Shown here piece by piece: positions 26,977-36,044 of a stretch of DNA of 64,000 nucleotides. The stretch is from assembly GCF_000520815.1 (NCBI RefSeq), contig NZ_ASRY01000196.1:1-64000 (forward strand), written 5' to 3'. The translations under genes and the position numbers were made by a program. Position 1 is the stretch's first letter. Every line of letters begins with the position of its first letter. The notes below the pieces were generated by a model, which had not been told where the DNA came from, did no database searches, and was given only the letters and a program-made list of their open reading frames with translations. The DNA is from Paenibacillus maysiensis. Lineage in GTDB: Bacteria; Bacillota; Bacilli; Paenibacillales; Paenibacillaceae.

Positions 26977-28413
26977 CTACAAGGGAAAATGCTGTACTTG
27001 GTTATGCGAGGTGTTGGGACCATATTCCCCCTCTAGGCCTTGCAGCAATGCGTAACGTGCAGCCGCAAGGCGCGCGGCGATAGCCCCCGTTTCCGGGCAA
27101 ATGATGCCAGTCAGCCTGCTTGCCCATATTCCGGCTCCATCCAATAGCGTATGGACTTCGTCAAACGCAGCCCATACGGGGAGTTTGGGCTTCACGCCCC
27201 GGATGGCCTGCGTCATGCGTTCTATCGTATCGCTCGTCCCCTCATGACCGCCGACAGACAGATCGGACAGATCCGCGTCCACATCATATGAAGGAAACCG
27301 CGTAGCTTCCAAAATCACCGCATCGGCAAATCGTGCCATATCTGCGGCCTGAGCCGCCTGCTTGATCTGTTCCGCTTTCACTTCCGGCAGAAGATTGGCG
27401 CTGCCAGATTCATGAAACTGTTTGACCTGCCCGTTCCATGTTTGGCTGACGTTGAGCTTGGAGGACGCATCCACCGTCAAAAGCACGCCTACCTGATATG
27501 GAATGCACCGCAGGCGGCCGCATAAGGTCTGCTCCGCAACGCCGTCGATCCAGTCACGGGTTGCCCGGAATTGGTTCACGTCAACCGGATTGCGCACCAC
27601 AATCTCTAGCTGCGGTTCTCCCCCCTGCTGTACACTTCGCAACGCTGCACGCAGTAGCGCCTCCAACTGCATATCTTGCAGGCTTCCGATGCCCACCACG
27701 TTGTTCTGTTCGATCAGGGCGATCGTGAGCGGCAATCCGTTTAGAGACTCGAACAAGCCTTCATATTCTGTTTCCAGCAGCCCGATAATTCGCCGGGATA
27801 GATGCTCACACAATCCGGGCAAGCCAGATGCCTGATTAAAGGCTTTGTACGTGTCTGATGGACGGGAGCCTGGAATAAGGAGGGGGGCTTGCTCCCCGTC
27901 AGGACCATGAATCGTATGCCCGGACTCCGCCGCGTCCAGATAGGCACGGCATAATTCAGCCACACGGCTGGACGACTGCGACAAGGGGCCGTGCAGAAGA
28001 CTATAGCCATCAAGCTTGCCCATACTTACTCCTATCGCTGACTCCTTGCTTGTATAATTCACATGGGCAGGATCATCCGCATAGATACGTATGAATGTAC
28101 GCCTGTATTCATCACTCCATTCCAGCAGTCTGGTCATCGCTTCCCTGTCATCGTTGCCCTTATTCAGCAGCGTTTCCCCAATTAGCTCGGAGTTCGCAGC
28201 CAGCAACGCCTCCTCTTGACTGATTATGCCCTGTTCGGCTAATCCGACCAGCCAGCCCAGCGGGTCTTCCTCCTGAGAGGCAGATACTTCACTGCACCCT
28301 GCGAGCACCGACTCGATAGCCAGCCTTTGTGCAGCAGCGGCCTCACTCCCCGACTCGGGGTCTTCGCAATCCCGGCTGTTTTTTTCACTCAACAGTTCTG
28401 CGAATACATGCAT
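26977..28413 (-). CDS. Divergent PPDK C-terminal-like protein, probable pseudoenzyme
   Basis: A 478-residue protein that I read as a diverged relative of pyruvate phosphate dikinase without its ATP-grasp and phosphohistidine domains. Matching segments in order: 'GLAEQGIISQEEALL' (58-71; PPDK has 'EEGLI.KEEALLR'), 'YEGLFESLNGLPLTIALIEQ' (217-236; PPDK 'F..IF.AM.GLPVTIRLLDP'), 'MQLEALLRAALRSVQQGG' (248-265), and 'ICPETGAIAARLAAAR' (438-453) with a Cys where PPDK has its catalytic Cys. The Arg of 'TIRLLD' is Ala here and the metal-binding Glu, Asn and Asp blocks are not recognisable. ATG at 28413 has GGAGG eight bases upstream; ATG at 28428 is the alternative. Single gene with its own terminator; function unknown. 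Confidence 0.6.
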   Translation of the reverse strand: MHVFAELLSEKNSRDCEDPESGSEAAAAQRLAIESVLAGCSEVSASQEEDPLGWLVGLAEQGIISQEEALLAANSELIGETLLNKGNDDREAMTRLLEWSDEYRRTFIRIYADDPAHVNYTSKESAIGVSMGKLDGYSLLHGPLSQSSSRVAELCRAYLDAAESGHTIHGPDGEQAPLLIPGSRPSDTYKAFNQASGLPGLCEHLSRRIIGLLETEYEGLFESLNGLPLTIALIEQNNVVGIGSLQDMQLEALLRAALRSVQQGGEPQLEIVVRNPVDVNQFRATRDWIDGVAEQTLCGRLRCIPYQVGVLLTVDASSKLNVSQTWNGQVKQFHESGSANLLPEVKAEQIKQAAQAADMARFADAVILEATRFPSYDVDADLSDLSVGGHEGTSDTIERMTQAIRGVKPKLPVWAAFDEVHTLLDGAGIWASRLTGIICPETGAIAARLAAARYALLQGLEGEYGPNTSHNQVQHFPL

Positions 28414-28645
28414 CAGTTTAGCCTCCATGCTACAAATCCATCCTTTCTCCCGTCAGCAAGTTGGCACACACGAATTTGAGTATTCCCACCATAAAAGAGA
28501 ACGCTTACTTATTAGACGGCAACAGAATTCAAATGAGACTTACCTGTAAGGTCCCTCTACCTTAACGTATTAGGCGCACCCCACATTTATACATATCTGT
28601 AGAACGATCGGAAAACATAGATTCAACCGCAGCATTGAGCTCAAA

Positions 28646-28697
28646 AAAGCCCCCGGATCTCACAGGATGAATACATCCGATGATAAGCCGAGGGCAC
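28646..28697 (-). terminator. Terminator of the Cd/Zn ATPase gene
   Basis: Outer arms 'gcccccgg' and 'ccgagggc' with an inner 'cagga..'/'..catccg' stem; T run on the minus strand. The following 28429-28645 holds only the upstream region of the dikinase-like gene. Confidence 0.75.
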
Positions 28698-28705
28698 TGA
28701 TTTTT

Positions 28706-31090
28706 TTATTCGAAAGAACGTACCTTCAGTACACGCATAACATTTAGTACGGCTAGCAGTGTTACGCCCACATCGGAAAATACAGCCTCCCACATAGTAG
28801 CAATACCGAAGGCACCCAACGTGAGAAACACGACTTTGACACTGAGCGCAAATATAATATTCTGCCATACGATACGGCGTGTACGCTTGGCGATATGAAT
28901 CGCTGTAACCAGTCTCGAAGGCTCGTCGTTCATGATCACGATATCCGCTGCCTCAATCGCGGCATCTGAACCCAAACCGCCCATCGCTACACCTACATCT
29001 GCCAGCGCCAGCACAGGGGTATCATTAATCCCGTCGCCCACGAACAAAATCTTGTCGCCCGCTTTTTTACTTGCAGACAGCTGTTCAATCGCTTCGGCTT
29101 TATGCTGGGGTAACAGCTCTGCACGTACTTCGTCCAGACCCAACTGTCGTCCTACCGCCTCTCCAACCGTCCGGTTGTCACCTGTCAGCATGATCGTTTT
29201 CACTATACCCAGCTTTTTCAGTGAAGCAATCGTTCGTGCCGAGTCCTCTTTGACCTCATCCGAAATCAGGATGCATCCGGCATACGTTCCGTCTACAGCC
29301 ACATGAACGACCGTTCCTTCATCAAGTGTTCCTGCGCGTTGTGCGTCGTTAAAAATGACTTGCTCCCGCGCCATCAGCTTCGCATTCCCGGCCAATACCA
29401 GACGACCATCTATGTGTGCCTGAATCCCATGACCGGAAATCTCACTATATTGCTGAACCCGCTCGGCTTGAAGCTTCTCACCATAGGATTCACGCAGAGA
29501 AGTGGCAATAGGATGTGTGGAGTGCAGCTCAGCCAAAGCGGCCGTTTCCAGCAAGCTTTCCTTCGTAAATTCCCCGGCAGGATAAATTCCCGTTACACGG
29601 AAAACCCCTTTAGTGAGTGTACCTGTTTTATCAAAAACAGCATATTTTACATGGTTCAGTGCTTCAAGGTAGTTCCCGCCTTTAATCAGCACACCTGAAC
29701 GAGAGGCTGCCCCGATTCCGCCAAAGAAGCCCAACGGAATGGATACGACCAGCGCACATGGACAAGAAATGACGAGGAAAACAAGTGCACGATATACCCA
29801 ATCTGCAAACAGCGCCCCCGGTACGACGAGCGGTGGAACGACTGCCAGCAGCAACGCAACGATAACCACAACAGGAGTATAGTATCTGGAAAACTTGGTG
29901 ATAAACTTTTCAGTAGGCGCTTTTTTGGCGCTCGCATTTTGCACCAGCTCCAAAATTTTGGAGACTGCCGATTCGCTGAATTCCTTGCTAACCTCTACAG
30001 TTAAAAGTCCGTTTGTATTTATAAATCCGCTCATCACACTGCTTCCCGGCTCCACGGTACGAGGCACGGATTCACCCGTCAACGCCGAGGTATCCACATG
30101 CGATTTTCCGTCTACAACTTTACCATCCAGTGGAATCTTCTCGCCCGGCTTGATTACAATCAGATCACCTACGCGCACATCCTCGGGTGACACACGACTT
30201 ACGGAATCAGTTGTCTTCAGGTTGGCATAGTCCGGTCGAATATCCATAAGGTCGCTGATGGATTTGCGCGAACGATTGACCGCGACCCCCTGGAATAGCT
30301 CACCGATTTGATAAAAGAACATGACAGCTACGCCTTCCGGATATTGCCCAATTGCAAATGCGCCAACCGTTGCCACCGTCATCAGGAAATACTCGTCAAA
30401 AGCCATTCCCCGCACCAGACTGCGAACAGCCTGCAAGACTACATCTCCGCCGACAATGATATATGCCAGTAAAAACAGTGCCAGCTTGCCTAGGCCCTCT
30501 ACAGGCAACCACCAGGCAACTGCCGCAACGACTGCACCGATAGCCAAGCGTGCAATCATCCGGCGCATACCGGCCGTACCATGATCGTGGGTATGCCCTG
30601 CGTGGCTGTCATCCCCGTGCGAATGTGAATGAGTATGTGTAGCATCACCATGATCATGCGCATGTTCGCCATGGTGGTGCCCTTCATGGCTATGAGTATG
30701 ACCTGTGTGGCTGTGAGCTCCATATTGTTGGCCGTTCTCGGGCGTAAGTCCTTCACCATGCTGATGACTATGGGTGCGCTCCCCTGAAGTGCCTGCCTGT
30801 GCTGCACCCGCCACACTGCGATGGTTCTCACTCGAGCGTCCACGTGCGCTTTTTGCGATCATACGGACGTGAGGCTCCAGTCTGTGAACCTTCTGTTCCG
30901 TTTGACGAAGAATCTCCTCTTTTTGATCCGGACTTGCTGTCATCGTCAATGTTTTCGTCACAAAATTGACCGAGCAATCAAGTACACCTTCTATTTTACC
31001 GACTCCATTTTCAATCTTCAGAGCACAGTTGGCGCAATCCAAGCCTTCCAAAATCCATTCGTGCCGTTCCGTTCTTTTCAGAGCATCCAT
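28706..31090 (-). CDS. Cd/Zn/Pb-exporting P-type ATPase (CadA/ZntA-like, P1B-2)
   Basis: A 794-residue heavy-metal exporter. Order of parts: HMA domain with the metal-binding CxxC (C19, C22 in 'LDCANC'); a linker at 107-170 with 22 His; membrane and actuator region with 'DTSALTGESVPR'; helix 6 'SCPCALVVSIPLG'; 'DKTGTLTKG'; 'MLTGDNRTVGE'; 'VGDGINDTPVLA'; final helix with Asp-x-Gly ('SDVGVTLLAVLN'), diagnostic for Zn/Cd. It pumps Zn, Cd or Pb out of the cell. ATG at 31090 fits GGAGG; the upstream ATG at 31132 lies inside the operator palindrome. It follows the ArsR-type gene and carries its own operator. Confidence 0.92.
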   Translation of the reverse strand: MDALKRTERHEWILEGLDCANCALKIENGVGKIEGVLDCSVNFVTKTLTMTASPDQKEEILRQTEQKVHRLEPHVRMIAKSARGRSSENHRSVAGAAQAGTSGERTHSHQHGEGLTPENGQQYGAHSHTGHTHSHEGHHHGEHAHDHGDATHTHSHSHGDDSHAGHTHDHGTAGMRRMIARLAIGAVVAAVAWWLPVEGLGKLALFLLAYIIVGGDVVLQAVRSLVRGMAFDEYFLMTVATVGAFAIGQYPEGVAVMFFYQIGELFQGVAVNRSRKSISDLMDIRPDYANLKTTDSVSRVSPEDVRVGDLIVIKPGEKIPLDGKVVDGKSHVDTSALTGESVPRTVEPGSSVMSGFINTNGLLTVEVSKEFSESAVSKILELVQNASAKKAPTEKFITKFSRYYTPVVVIVALLLAVVPPLVVPGALFADWVYRALVFLVISCPCALVVSIPLGFFGGIGAASRSGVLIKGGNYLEALNHVKYAVFDKTGTLTKGVFRVTGIYPAGEFTKESLLETAALAELHSTHPIATSLRESYGEKLQAERVQQYSEISGHGIQAHIDGRLVLAGNAKLMAREQVIFNDAQRAGTLDEGTVVHVAVDGTYAGCILISDEVKEDSARTIASLKKLGIVKTIMLTGDNRTVGEAVGRQLGLDEVRAELLPQHKAEAIEQLSASKKAGDKILFVGDGINDTPVLALADVGVAMGGLGSDAAIEAADIVIMNDEPSRLVTAIHIAKRTRRIVWQNIIFALSVKVVFLTLGAFGIATMWEAVFSDVGVTLLAVLNVMRVLKVRSFE

Positions 31091-31112
31091 AATCATTGGC
31101 CTCCAATTAGCT

Positions 31113-31136
31113 ATACATGAGCAACTGTTCATGTAT
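31113..31136. promoter_or_regulatory. ArsR/CzrA-type operator of the ATPase gene
   Basis: ATACATGAGCA and TGTTCATGTAT flank AC: a 24-bp palindrome with one mismatch, resembling SmtB/CzrA operators (TGAACA..TGTTCA), 22 bases before the ATPase start. Confidence 0.75.
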
Positions 31137-31230
31137 TATTTATTATGGCCATTATATTCAGGATCAGGGTCAAAAGTCAATGACAATAGCCTCTTTTCGC
31201 CAAAAAAACTCCGCTTCCCCAGACAAACAC

Positions 31231-31265
31231 CAAAAGAGCGCCATTCGCTGGCGCCCTGCTTTTTC
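31231..31265 (-). terminator. Terminator after the ArsR-type gene
   Basis: Stem 'gcgcca'/'tggcgc' flanked by A/T runs lies between regulator and ATPase, so the two can be transcribed separately. Confidence 0.6.
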
Positions 31266-31275
31266 TATCCAACAA

Positions 31276-31644
31276 TCATTGATGTGAAATGTGCTGGTGG
31301 GTCTGCAAAAATATCTGCTCCACATGATTATCATCCAGCGAATAAAACACCGTTTTACCTTCCTTGCGCCGCTTGACGATCCGCAGATTGCGCAAATAAC
31401 GAAGCTGATGAGATACGGCAGATTGCCCCATATTCAATACCTGGGTCAGATCATGTACACACAGCTCCTTCTGAGCCAAAGCGTAGATTAGCTTGATCCG
31501 TGTCGGATCACCCAAGGCTTTGTACAGCTCCGACATTTTGTATGCGATGGAATCCTCAACAAGGGAAGATTTTATGCGCTCGATTTCCTGATCTGAACCG
31601 TGACAAGCCGGCTCACAATCCAAAGCTTCCGTTTCAGAATTCAT
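31276..31644 (-). CDS. ArsR/SmtB-family metal sensor (CzrA/CadC-like)
   Basis: A 122-residue winged-helix repressor: 'ALGDPTRIKLIYALAQKELC', 'VHDLTQVLNMGQSAVSHQLR', 'EGKTVFYSLDD'. The helix-5 zinc site D105-x-H107...H118-x-x-H121 has exactly the CzrA/SmtB spacing. A second, CadC-like site is suggested by C10, C14, C62 and H64 (CadC has ELCVCDL; here ELCVHDL). Metal binding should release DNA and derepress the ATPase. ATG at 31644 uses the GGGGTGA site; GTG at 31653 would overlap it. Confidence 0.9.
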   Translation of the reverse strand: MNSETEALDCEPACHGSDQEIERIKSSLVEDSIAYKMSELYKALGDPTRIKLIYALAQKELCVHDLTQVLNMGQSAVSHQLRYLRNLRIVKRRKEGKTVFYSLDDNHVEQIFLQTHQHISHQ

Positions 31645-31679
31645 CCTTTTCACCCCGTGTATTTCGACTTGATGCTCCT

Positions 31680-31708
31680 ATTATAGCAAATTCGTAGAAT
31701 TTACGAAT
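31680..31708 (-). promoter_or_regulatory. Promoter and palindrome of the ArsR-type gene
   Basis: TATAAT on the minus strand (31680-31685) is preceded by the palindrome ATTCGTA-AATTC-TACGAAT (31690-31708) over the spacer and -35 region, suggesting autoregulation. It differs from the 31113-31136 operator. Confidence 0.55.
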
Positions 31709-31792
31709 AGCTTATATTGCAGCTTGCCCTGTAACAGAAAACTTCCAAGTCTCAATGCCTGCCTAACGCTATAGCTTTACACTACATAAAGC

Positions 31793-32917
31793 TTAATTCA
31801 ACGTCTTTAATACTTCATCACTGTAGGGGATAATTTCTTCTATCCGTTGATCACGTAACTTCACCGCAAACGCCGGATCAACCAGCAAAGCCCGTCCAAC
31901 CGCAACCAGATCAGCTTCCTCTCGTTCTACTTGCCCCACGAGTTGTTCTAATCTTGCCTCTACACTACTGGATTGATCGGTTTGACGATTATTATTTTTT
32001 TCCAAATCACTTAAAAAGGCCTTCTCCAAACCAATCGAGCCCACAGTGATAACTGGCTTGCCTGTTATCTTTTTGGTCCAAGCTGCCAGGTTTAGATCAG
32101 ACCCTTCAAATTCCGGTTCCCAAAAACGGCGGCTTGAGCAATGGAATACATCCACCCCGGCCTTCACTAATGGAGTGAGAAACTGTTCCAGTTCCTGTGG
32201 TGTTTGGGCCAGTTTTTCTTCATAATGGTACATCTTCCACTGGGAGAATCGCAGTACAATTGGGAAATTCGGCCCCACTGCACGACGACAAGCCTCAATG
32301 ACCTCCACTGCAAACCGAGTACGCTGGGCCAAATTGCCTCCGTATTGATCGGTACGCTTGTTGGTTTTGTCCCAGAAAAACTGATCCATTAAATAGCCGT
32401 GTGCACCATGAAGCTCAATGCCGTCAAAACCCACTCGCTGGGCATCGGCAGCGGCCTGAGCATAAGCTGAGATAATATCCGTAATCTCCGCCTGCGTCAA
32501 TGGCTCAACCACCTTTTCACCAGCGGGAGAAATACCGGACGGACCGACAGGCAATGCCTCGGGATTCGGTTGGTTATCCGCACCTATTTTACGGGCCGTA
32601 CCCACATGCCAGAGCTGCGGTATAATCTTGCCACCCGCCGTATGGACCTCCTCGACGACCTTCGCCCACCCCTTCAATCCCTCGCCATAAAAATTAGGAA
32701 TGCCCGTATGCTCTACGGCTGCGGGATGATTAATAGCAGTACCCTCCGTAATAATCAACCCGACTGCATTTTCCGCACGGCGACGATAATAAGCGGCAAC
32801 CTCAGGGCCTGGGATACCTTGAGGAGAAAAATTCCGTGTCATTGGAGCCATAACGATCCGATTGGGAAGAGATAAATTACCTACCTTAAAAGGTTTAAAT
32901 AGTATGTCTGTATTCAT
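31793..32917 (-). CDS. NADH:flavin oxidoreductase (old yellow enzyme family)
   Basis: A 374-residue FMN-binding TIM barrel. Motifs: 'NRIVMAPMTRNFSPQGIPG', 'GIELHGAHGYLMDQFFWDKT' with 'NKRTDQYGG', and the phosphate site 'DLVAVGRALLVDP'. The family reduces enones, nitro compounds or other electrophiles with NAD(P)H. ATG at 32917 is taken as start because GGAGG is nine bases upstream; the ATG at 32926 touches that site. It stands alone between the metal-export genes and the oxidase operon; substrate unknown. Confidence 0.9.
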   Translation of the reverse strand: MNTDILFKPFKVGNLSLPNRIVMAPMTRNFSPQGIPGPEVAAYYRRRAENAVGLIITEGTAINHPAAVEHTGIPNFYGEGLKGWAKVVEEVHTAGGKIIPQLWHVGTARKIGADNQPNPEALPVGPSGISPAGEKVVEPLTQAEITDIISAYAQAAADAQRVGFDGIELHGAHGYLMDQFFWDKTNKRTDQYGGNLAQRTRFAVEVIEACRRAVGPNFPIVLRFSQWKMYHYEEKLAQTPQELEQFLTPLVKAGVDVFHCSSRRFWEPEFEGSDLNLAAWTKKITGKPVITVGSIGLEKAFLSDLEKNNNRQTDQSSSVEARLEQLVGQVEREEADLVAVGRALLVDPAFAVKLRDQRIEEIIPYSDEVLKTLN

Positions 32918-33048
32918 TATTTTCATCCTCCGCTCTCAACTAGTGTTATCATTTTCATTCTACTGCTATACAATTCCATTTTACACATATGTAAACTTAA
33001 GTTCAAACAGCCACAGTTTATAATTCCAATATGCTACACACAAAAAAA

Positions 33049-33077
33049 GAGGAAGCGGCTCTATGTCCGCTTCCTCT
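33049..33077 (-). terminator. Terminator of the qox operon
   Basis: Perfect arms 'agaggaagcgg' and 'ccgcttcctct' around an eight-base loop, with a T run on the minus strand. Confidence 0.9.
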
Positions 33078-33098
33078 AATCTAATTAGTTTGTACTTA

Positions 33099-33434
33099 TT
33101 AGTGTGCTACCATGTTGTATTCCATAATCCATACAGAACCACCAACAATGGTCAACAGGATAACTACCCCGAAAATCAAAGTCATGACATTCCAGCGTGG
33201 TCCATTGCTTTCACGAATGTGCATGAAGAAGAAAAGCTGAACCAGAAATTGCAGCACTGCCGCGGCTAAAATAACAACCATGGTCGAAGTGCGGCTCAAC
33301 ATATGATTCATAACCACACCGAGAGGAATGATGGTCAGTACGATGGACAGAATAAACCCGATAACATAGGATTTCACTGAACCGTGAGAATCATCATGAC
33401 CATGCGAACCCGCTCCTGTTTGATGCTGTGCCAT
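33099..33434 (-). CDS. qoxD: Quinol oxidase subunit IV
   Basis: A 111-residue protein with three membrane helices of the cytochrome o/aa3 quinol oxidase subunit IV family ('SYVIGFILSIVLTIIPLGVV', 'QFLVQLFFFMHIRE'). It assists assembly of the oxidase. The N-terminus is His-rich. Its ATG is directly adjacent to the stop of subunit III (TAGATG), so translation is coupled; last gene of the operon. Confidence 0.92.
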   Translation of the reverse strand: MAQHQTGAGSHGHDDSHGSVKSYVIGFILSIVLTIIPLGVVMNHMLSRTSTMVVILAAAVLQFLVQLFFFMHIRESNGPRWNVMTLIFGVVILLTIVGGSVWIMEYNMVAH

Positions 33435-34043
33435 CTACATCACCCCCATCAAATAGACGACTGTCAGCAAGAAGATCCAGACAGCGTCCAAAAAGTGCCA
33501 GTACAAGCTCAATGCCGAAACTTTTCCCTTCGTCTCTGGTGTAAGCCCGCGTTTTTTCAACTGGAACATGAGTCCAATCATCCAAACCAGACCTAACGAA
33601 ACGTGAAGTCCGTGCGTTCCGACCAAAGTGAAGAATGCCGACAAGAACGCACTCGTTCCAAAATTGGCTCCTTCGTGTACCAACTCAACAAACTCGTAAA
33701 CCTCAAAACCGATAAAACCAAGACCCAGGATCGCCGTCACGATTAACCAGTTGATTAATCCCTTCATGCTTCCTTTGTTCATGGCCAACACAGCCAGACC
33801 ACTTGTGAAGCTGCTCGTGAGCAAGAGGAACGTTTCAATAATAACGCCCGTCATGTTAAACAGCTCTGCGCCACCCGGTCCTCCGGCTGTGTTGTTCCGA
33901 AGGACGACGAAGGTTGCGAACAAGGTACCGAACAGGATTACGTCCGTTATGAGGAAGATCCAAAAACCAAGCATCTTCAATTCTTGCGGATCGTGATGCC
34001 CGTGGTCATGATCATGGCTTTGATGTGCTGTAGCTTGTGCCAT
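33435..34043 (-). CDS. qoxC: Quinol oxidase subunit III
   Basis: A 202-residue five-helix subunit III of the heme-copper oxidase ('LGFWIFLITDVILFGTLFAT', 'GTHGLHVSLGLVW', 'YWHFLDAVWIFLLTVVYLMG'). His-rich N-terminus as in subunit IV. The start overlaps the subunit I stop by one base (TAATG). Confidence 0.94.
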   Translation of the reverse strand: MAQATAHQSHDHDHGHHDPQELKMLGFWIFLITDVILFGTLFATFVVLRNNTAGGPGGAELFNMTGVIIETFLLLTSSFTSGLAVLAMNKGSMKGLINWLIVTAILGLGFIGFEVYEFVELVHEGANFGTSAFLSAFFTLVGTHGLHVSLGLVWMIGLMFQLKKRGLTPETKGKVSALSLYWHFLDAVWIFLLTVVYLMGVM

Positions 34044-36019
34044 TATACAGACCCCCTTATTGCCGCTTCCGTGCGTTTTACTTCATCCGCAGGGATATAG
34101 TAGTCGCCATCATAAGAGAAGAACGAACGGCAAATCATACAAATTGCCACACCGATCAGCCCTGGAATATAGAAGAACGACCATCCGAATACGAACCCGA
34201 AACCTGCAATGAAAAAGAATACCGACATAATGAATGGAATCGCCGAGTTTTTCGGCATATGAATCGCTTCAATCGGCGGTTGCTTTCTGAAAATACCTTT
34301 TGCACGTTTATCTTTTTCTGCCCACCAGTCATCACGTTCTTCTACTTGCGGAATGGTAGCAAAATTGTATTCCGGTGCAGGTGAAGGAATCGACCATTCC
34401 AACGTATGACCACCCCAAGGGTCGCCAGTTGTATCCTTCAGCTTGCGGAAATTCTTGATACCCAGAAGAATTTGAAGAACCTGGAACAAGAATCCAATTC
34501 CCATCAGGAATGCCCCAACGGTAGAAACCATGTTAAGCGGCTGCCAGCCGGTATCCCAGCCGTAAGTGCTCAGACGACGCGTCATACCCATCAGACCGAG
34601 AGAATATTGCGGAATAAAGCATACATAGAAACCGATATTCCAGAACCAGAAAGCCCATTTACCAGGCGTTTCAGGCAATGTGAAACCGAACATTTTAGGC
34701 CACCAATAGTACAGACCTGCCAAGTAACCGAACACTACACCACCAATCAGAGCGGAGTGAAAGTGAGCGACCAGGAAGTAACTGTTATGGAACTGGAAGT
34801 CTGCAGGTGCTACAGACAACATTACGCCCGTCAAACCAGCAATCAAGAAGTTCGGAATAAACGCAATTGCCCACATCATAGGTGTTTTAAATGTGATCTT
34901 ACCCCGATACATCGTGAACAGCCAGTTAAATACTTTAACCCCTGTCGGTATTGCGATAACCATCGTCGAAATGGCAAAGAATGCATTAACATCTGCGCCT
35001 GATCCCATCGTGAAGAAGTGATGCGCCCAGGTGAAGAAGGACAGGATAGCAATTATGAACATGGCGTAAACCATGGATTTGTAGCCAAACAATTTCTTTT
35101 TGGAGAATACGCTGATGACCTCGGAATAAATACCGAAGGCAGGCAATACTACGATGTATACCTCAGGGTGACCCCACATCCAAACCAGGTTGATATACAT
35201 CATCGGGTTACCGCCAAAATCAAGGGTAAAGAAGTGTCCTCCTCCGAAACGGTCAAGGAATAGCATAGCTAAAGTAACCGTCAGAATCGGGAACGCGAAA
35301 ATGACAATAACACATGTTGAAAATACGGACCACGTAAAGACAGGCATTTTCATCCAGGTCATACCAGGTGCGCGCATTTTAATAATAGTAACAATAAAGT
35401 TGATACCCGTAGCCAATGAACCTATACCAGAAATCTGAATACCCCAGATATAGAAGTTCTGGCCGACGCCGGGGCTAAATTGCAATTCTGAAAGCGGTGG
35501 ATAACTCAACCACCCTGCATCTGGCGAACCGCCGATAACGAAGGACAGGTTGAACAGCATCGCTCCCATAAAGAAAAGCCAGAAGCTCAGTGCGTTCAAG
35601 AAAGGGAACGCTACGTCGCGCGCACCAATTTGAAGAGGTACCGCGATATTAAACAAACCAAACATCAATGGCATCGCCATAAACAAGATCATGATCGTGC
35701 CGTGTGTTGTAAAGATCTGATTGTAATGCTCAGGATGCAGCAGTGTAACATCCGGTGTAGCAAGCTGAACACGCATCAACAATGCATCCACGCCTCCGCG
35801 GAATAGCATCAAGATGGCTGCGAGGATATACATAATACCGACTTTTTTATGGTCAACGGTAGTCAACCAGTTTTTCCAAAGCCAGCCCCATTTTTTGAAA
35901 TAAGTGAGCACAAACACGATTCCGATCATCGCAAGAGCAATGGAAACGTCCGCTCCATAAATCATCGGATCTCCAGTGACGAAGAAAGTGGATGCAAACT
36001 CTTTTATTTTATCAAGCAT
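34043..36019 (-). CDS. qoxB: Quinol oxidase subunit I
   Basis: A 658-residue heme-copper oxidase subunit I that reduces oxygen to water and pumps protons. It has 'TTHGTIMILFMAMP', the 'WMWGHPEVYIVVLPAFG' motif with the His-Tyr crosslink and CuB ligands, 'TWAHHFFTMG' with the two other CuB His, and heme ligands in 'VAHFHSALIGGVVFG'. The HPEVY form marks an A-type, K- and D-channel enzyme. It is in the operon qoxABCD. Confidence 0.97.
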   Translation of the reverse strand: MLDKIKEFASTFFVTGDPMIYGADVSIALAMIGIVFVLTYFKKWGWLWKNWLTTVDHKKVGIMYILAAILMLFRGGVDALLMRVQLATPDVTLLHPEHYNQIFTTHGTIMILFMAMPLMFGLFNIAVPLQIGARDVAFPFLNALSFWLFFMGAMLFNLSFVIGGSPDAGWLSYPPLSELQFSPGVGQNFYIWGIQISGIGSLATGINFIVTIIKMRAPGMTWMKMPVFTWSVFSTCVIVIFAFPILTVTLAMLFLDRFGGGHFFTLDFGGNPMMYINLVWMWGHPEVYIVVLPAFGIYSEVISVFSKKKLFGYKSMVYAMFIIAILSFFTWAHHFFTMGSGADVNAFFAISTMVIAIPTGVKVFNWLFTMYRGKITFKTPMMWAIAFIPNFLIAGLTGVMLSVAPADFQFHNSYFLVAHFHSALIGGVVFGYLAGLYYWWPKMFGFTLPETPGKWAFWFWNIGFYVCFIPQYSLGLMGMTRRLSTYGWDTGWQPLNMVSTVGAFLMGIGFLFQVLQILLGIKNFRKLKDTTGDPWGGHTLEWSIPSPAPEYNFATIPQVEERDDWWAEKDKRAKGIFRKQPPIEAIHMPKNSAIPFIMSVFFFIAGFGFVFGWSFFYIPGLIGVAICMICRSFFSYDGDYYIPADEVKRTEAAIRGSV

Positions 36020-36044
36020 TGGGGGCCTCCTTCCCTATATTCAT

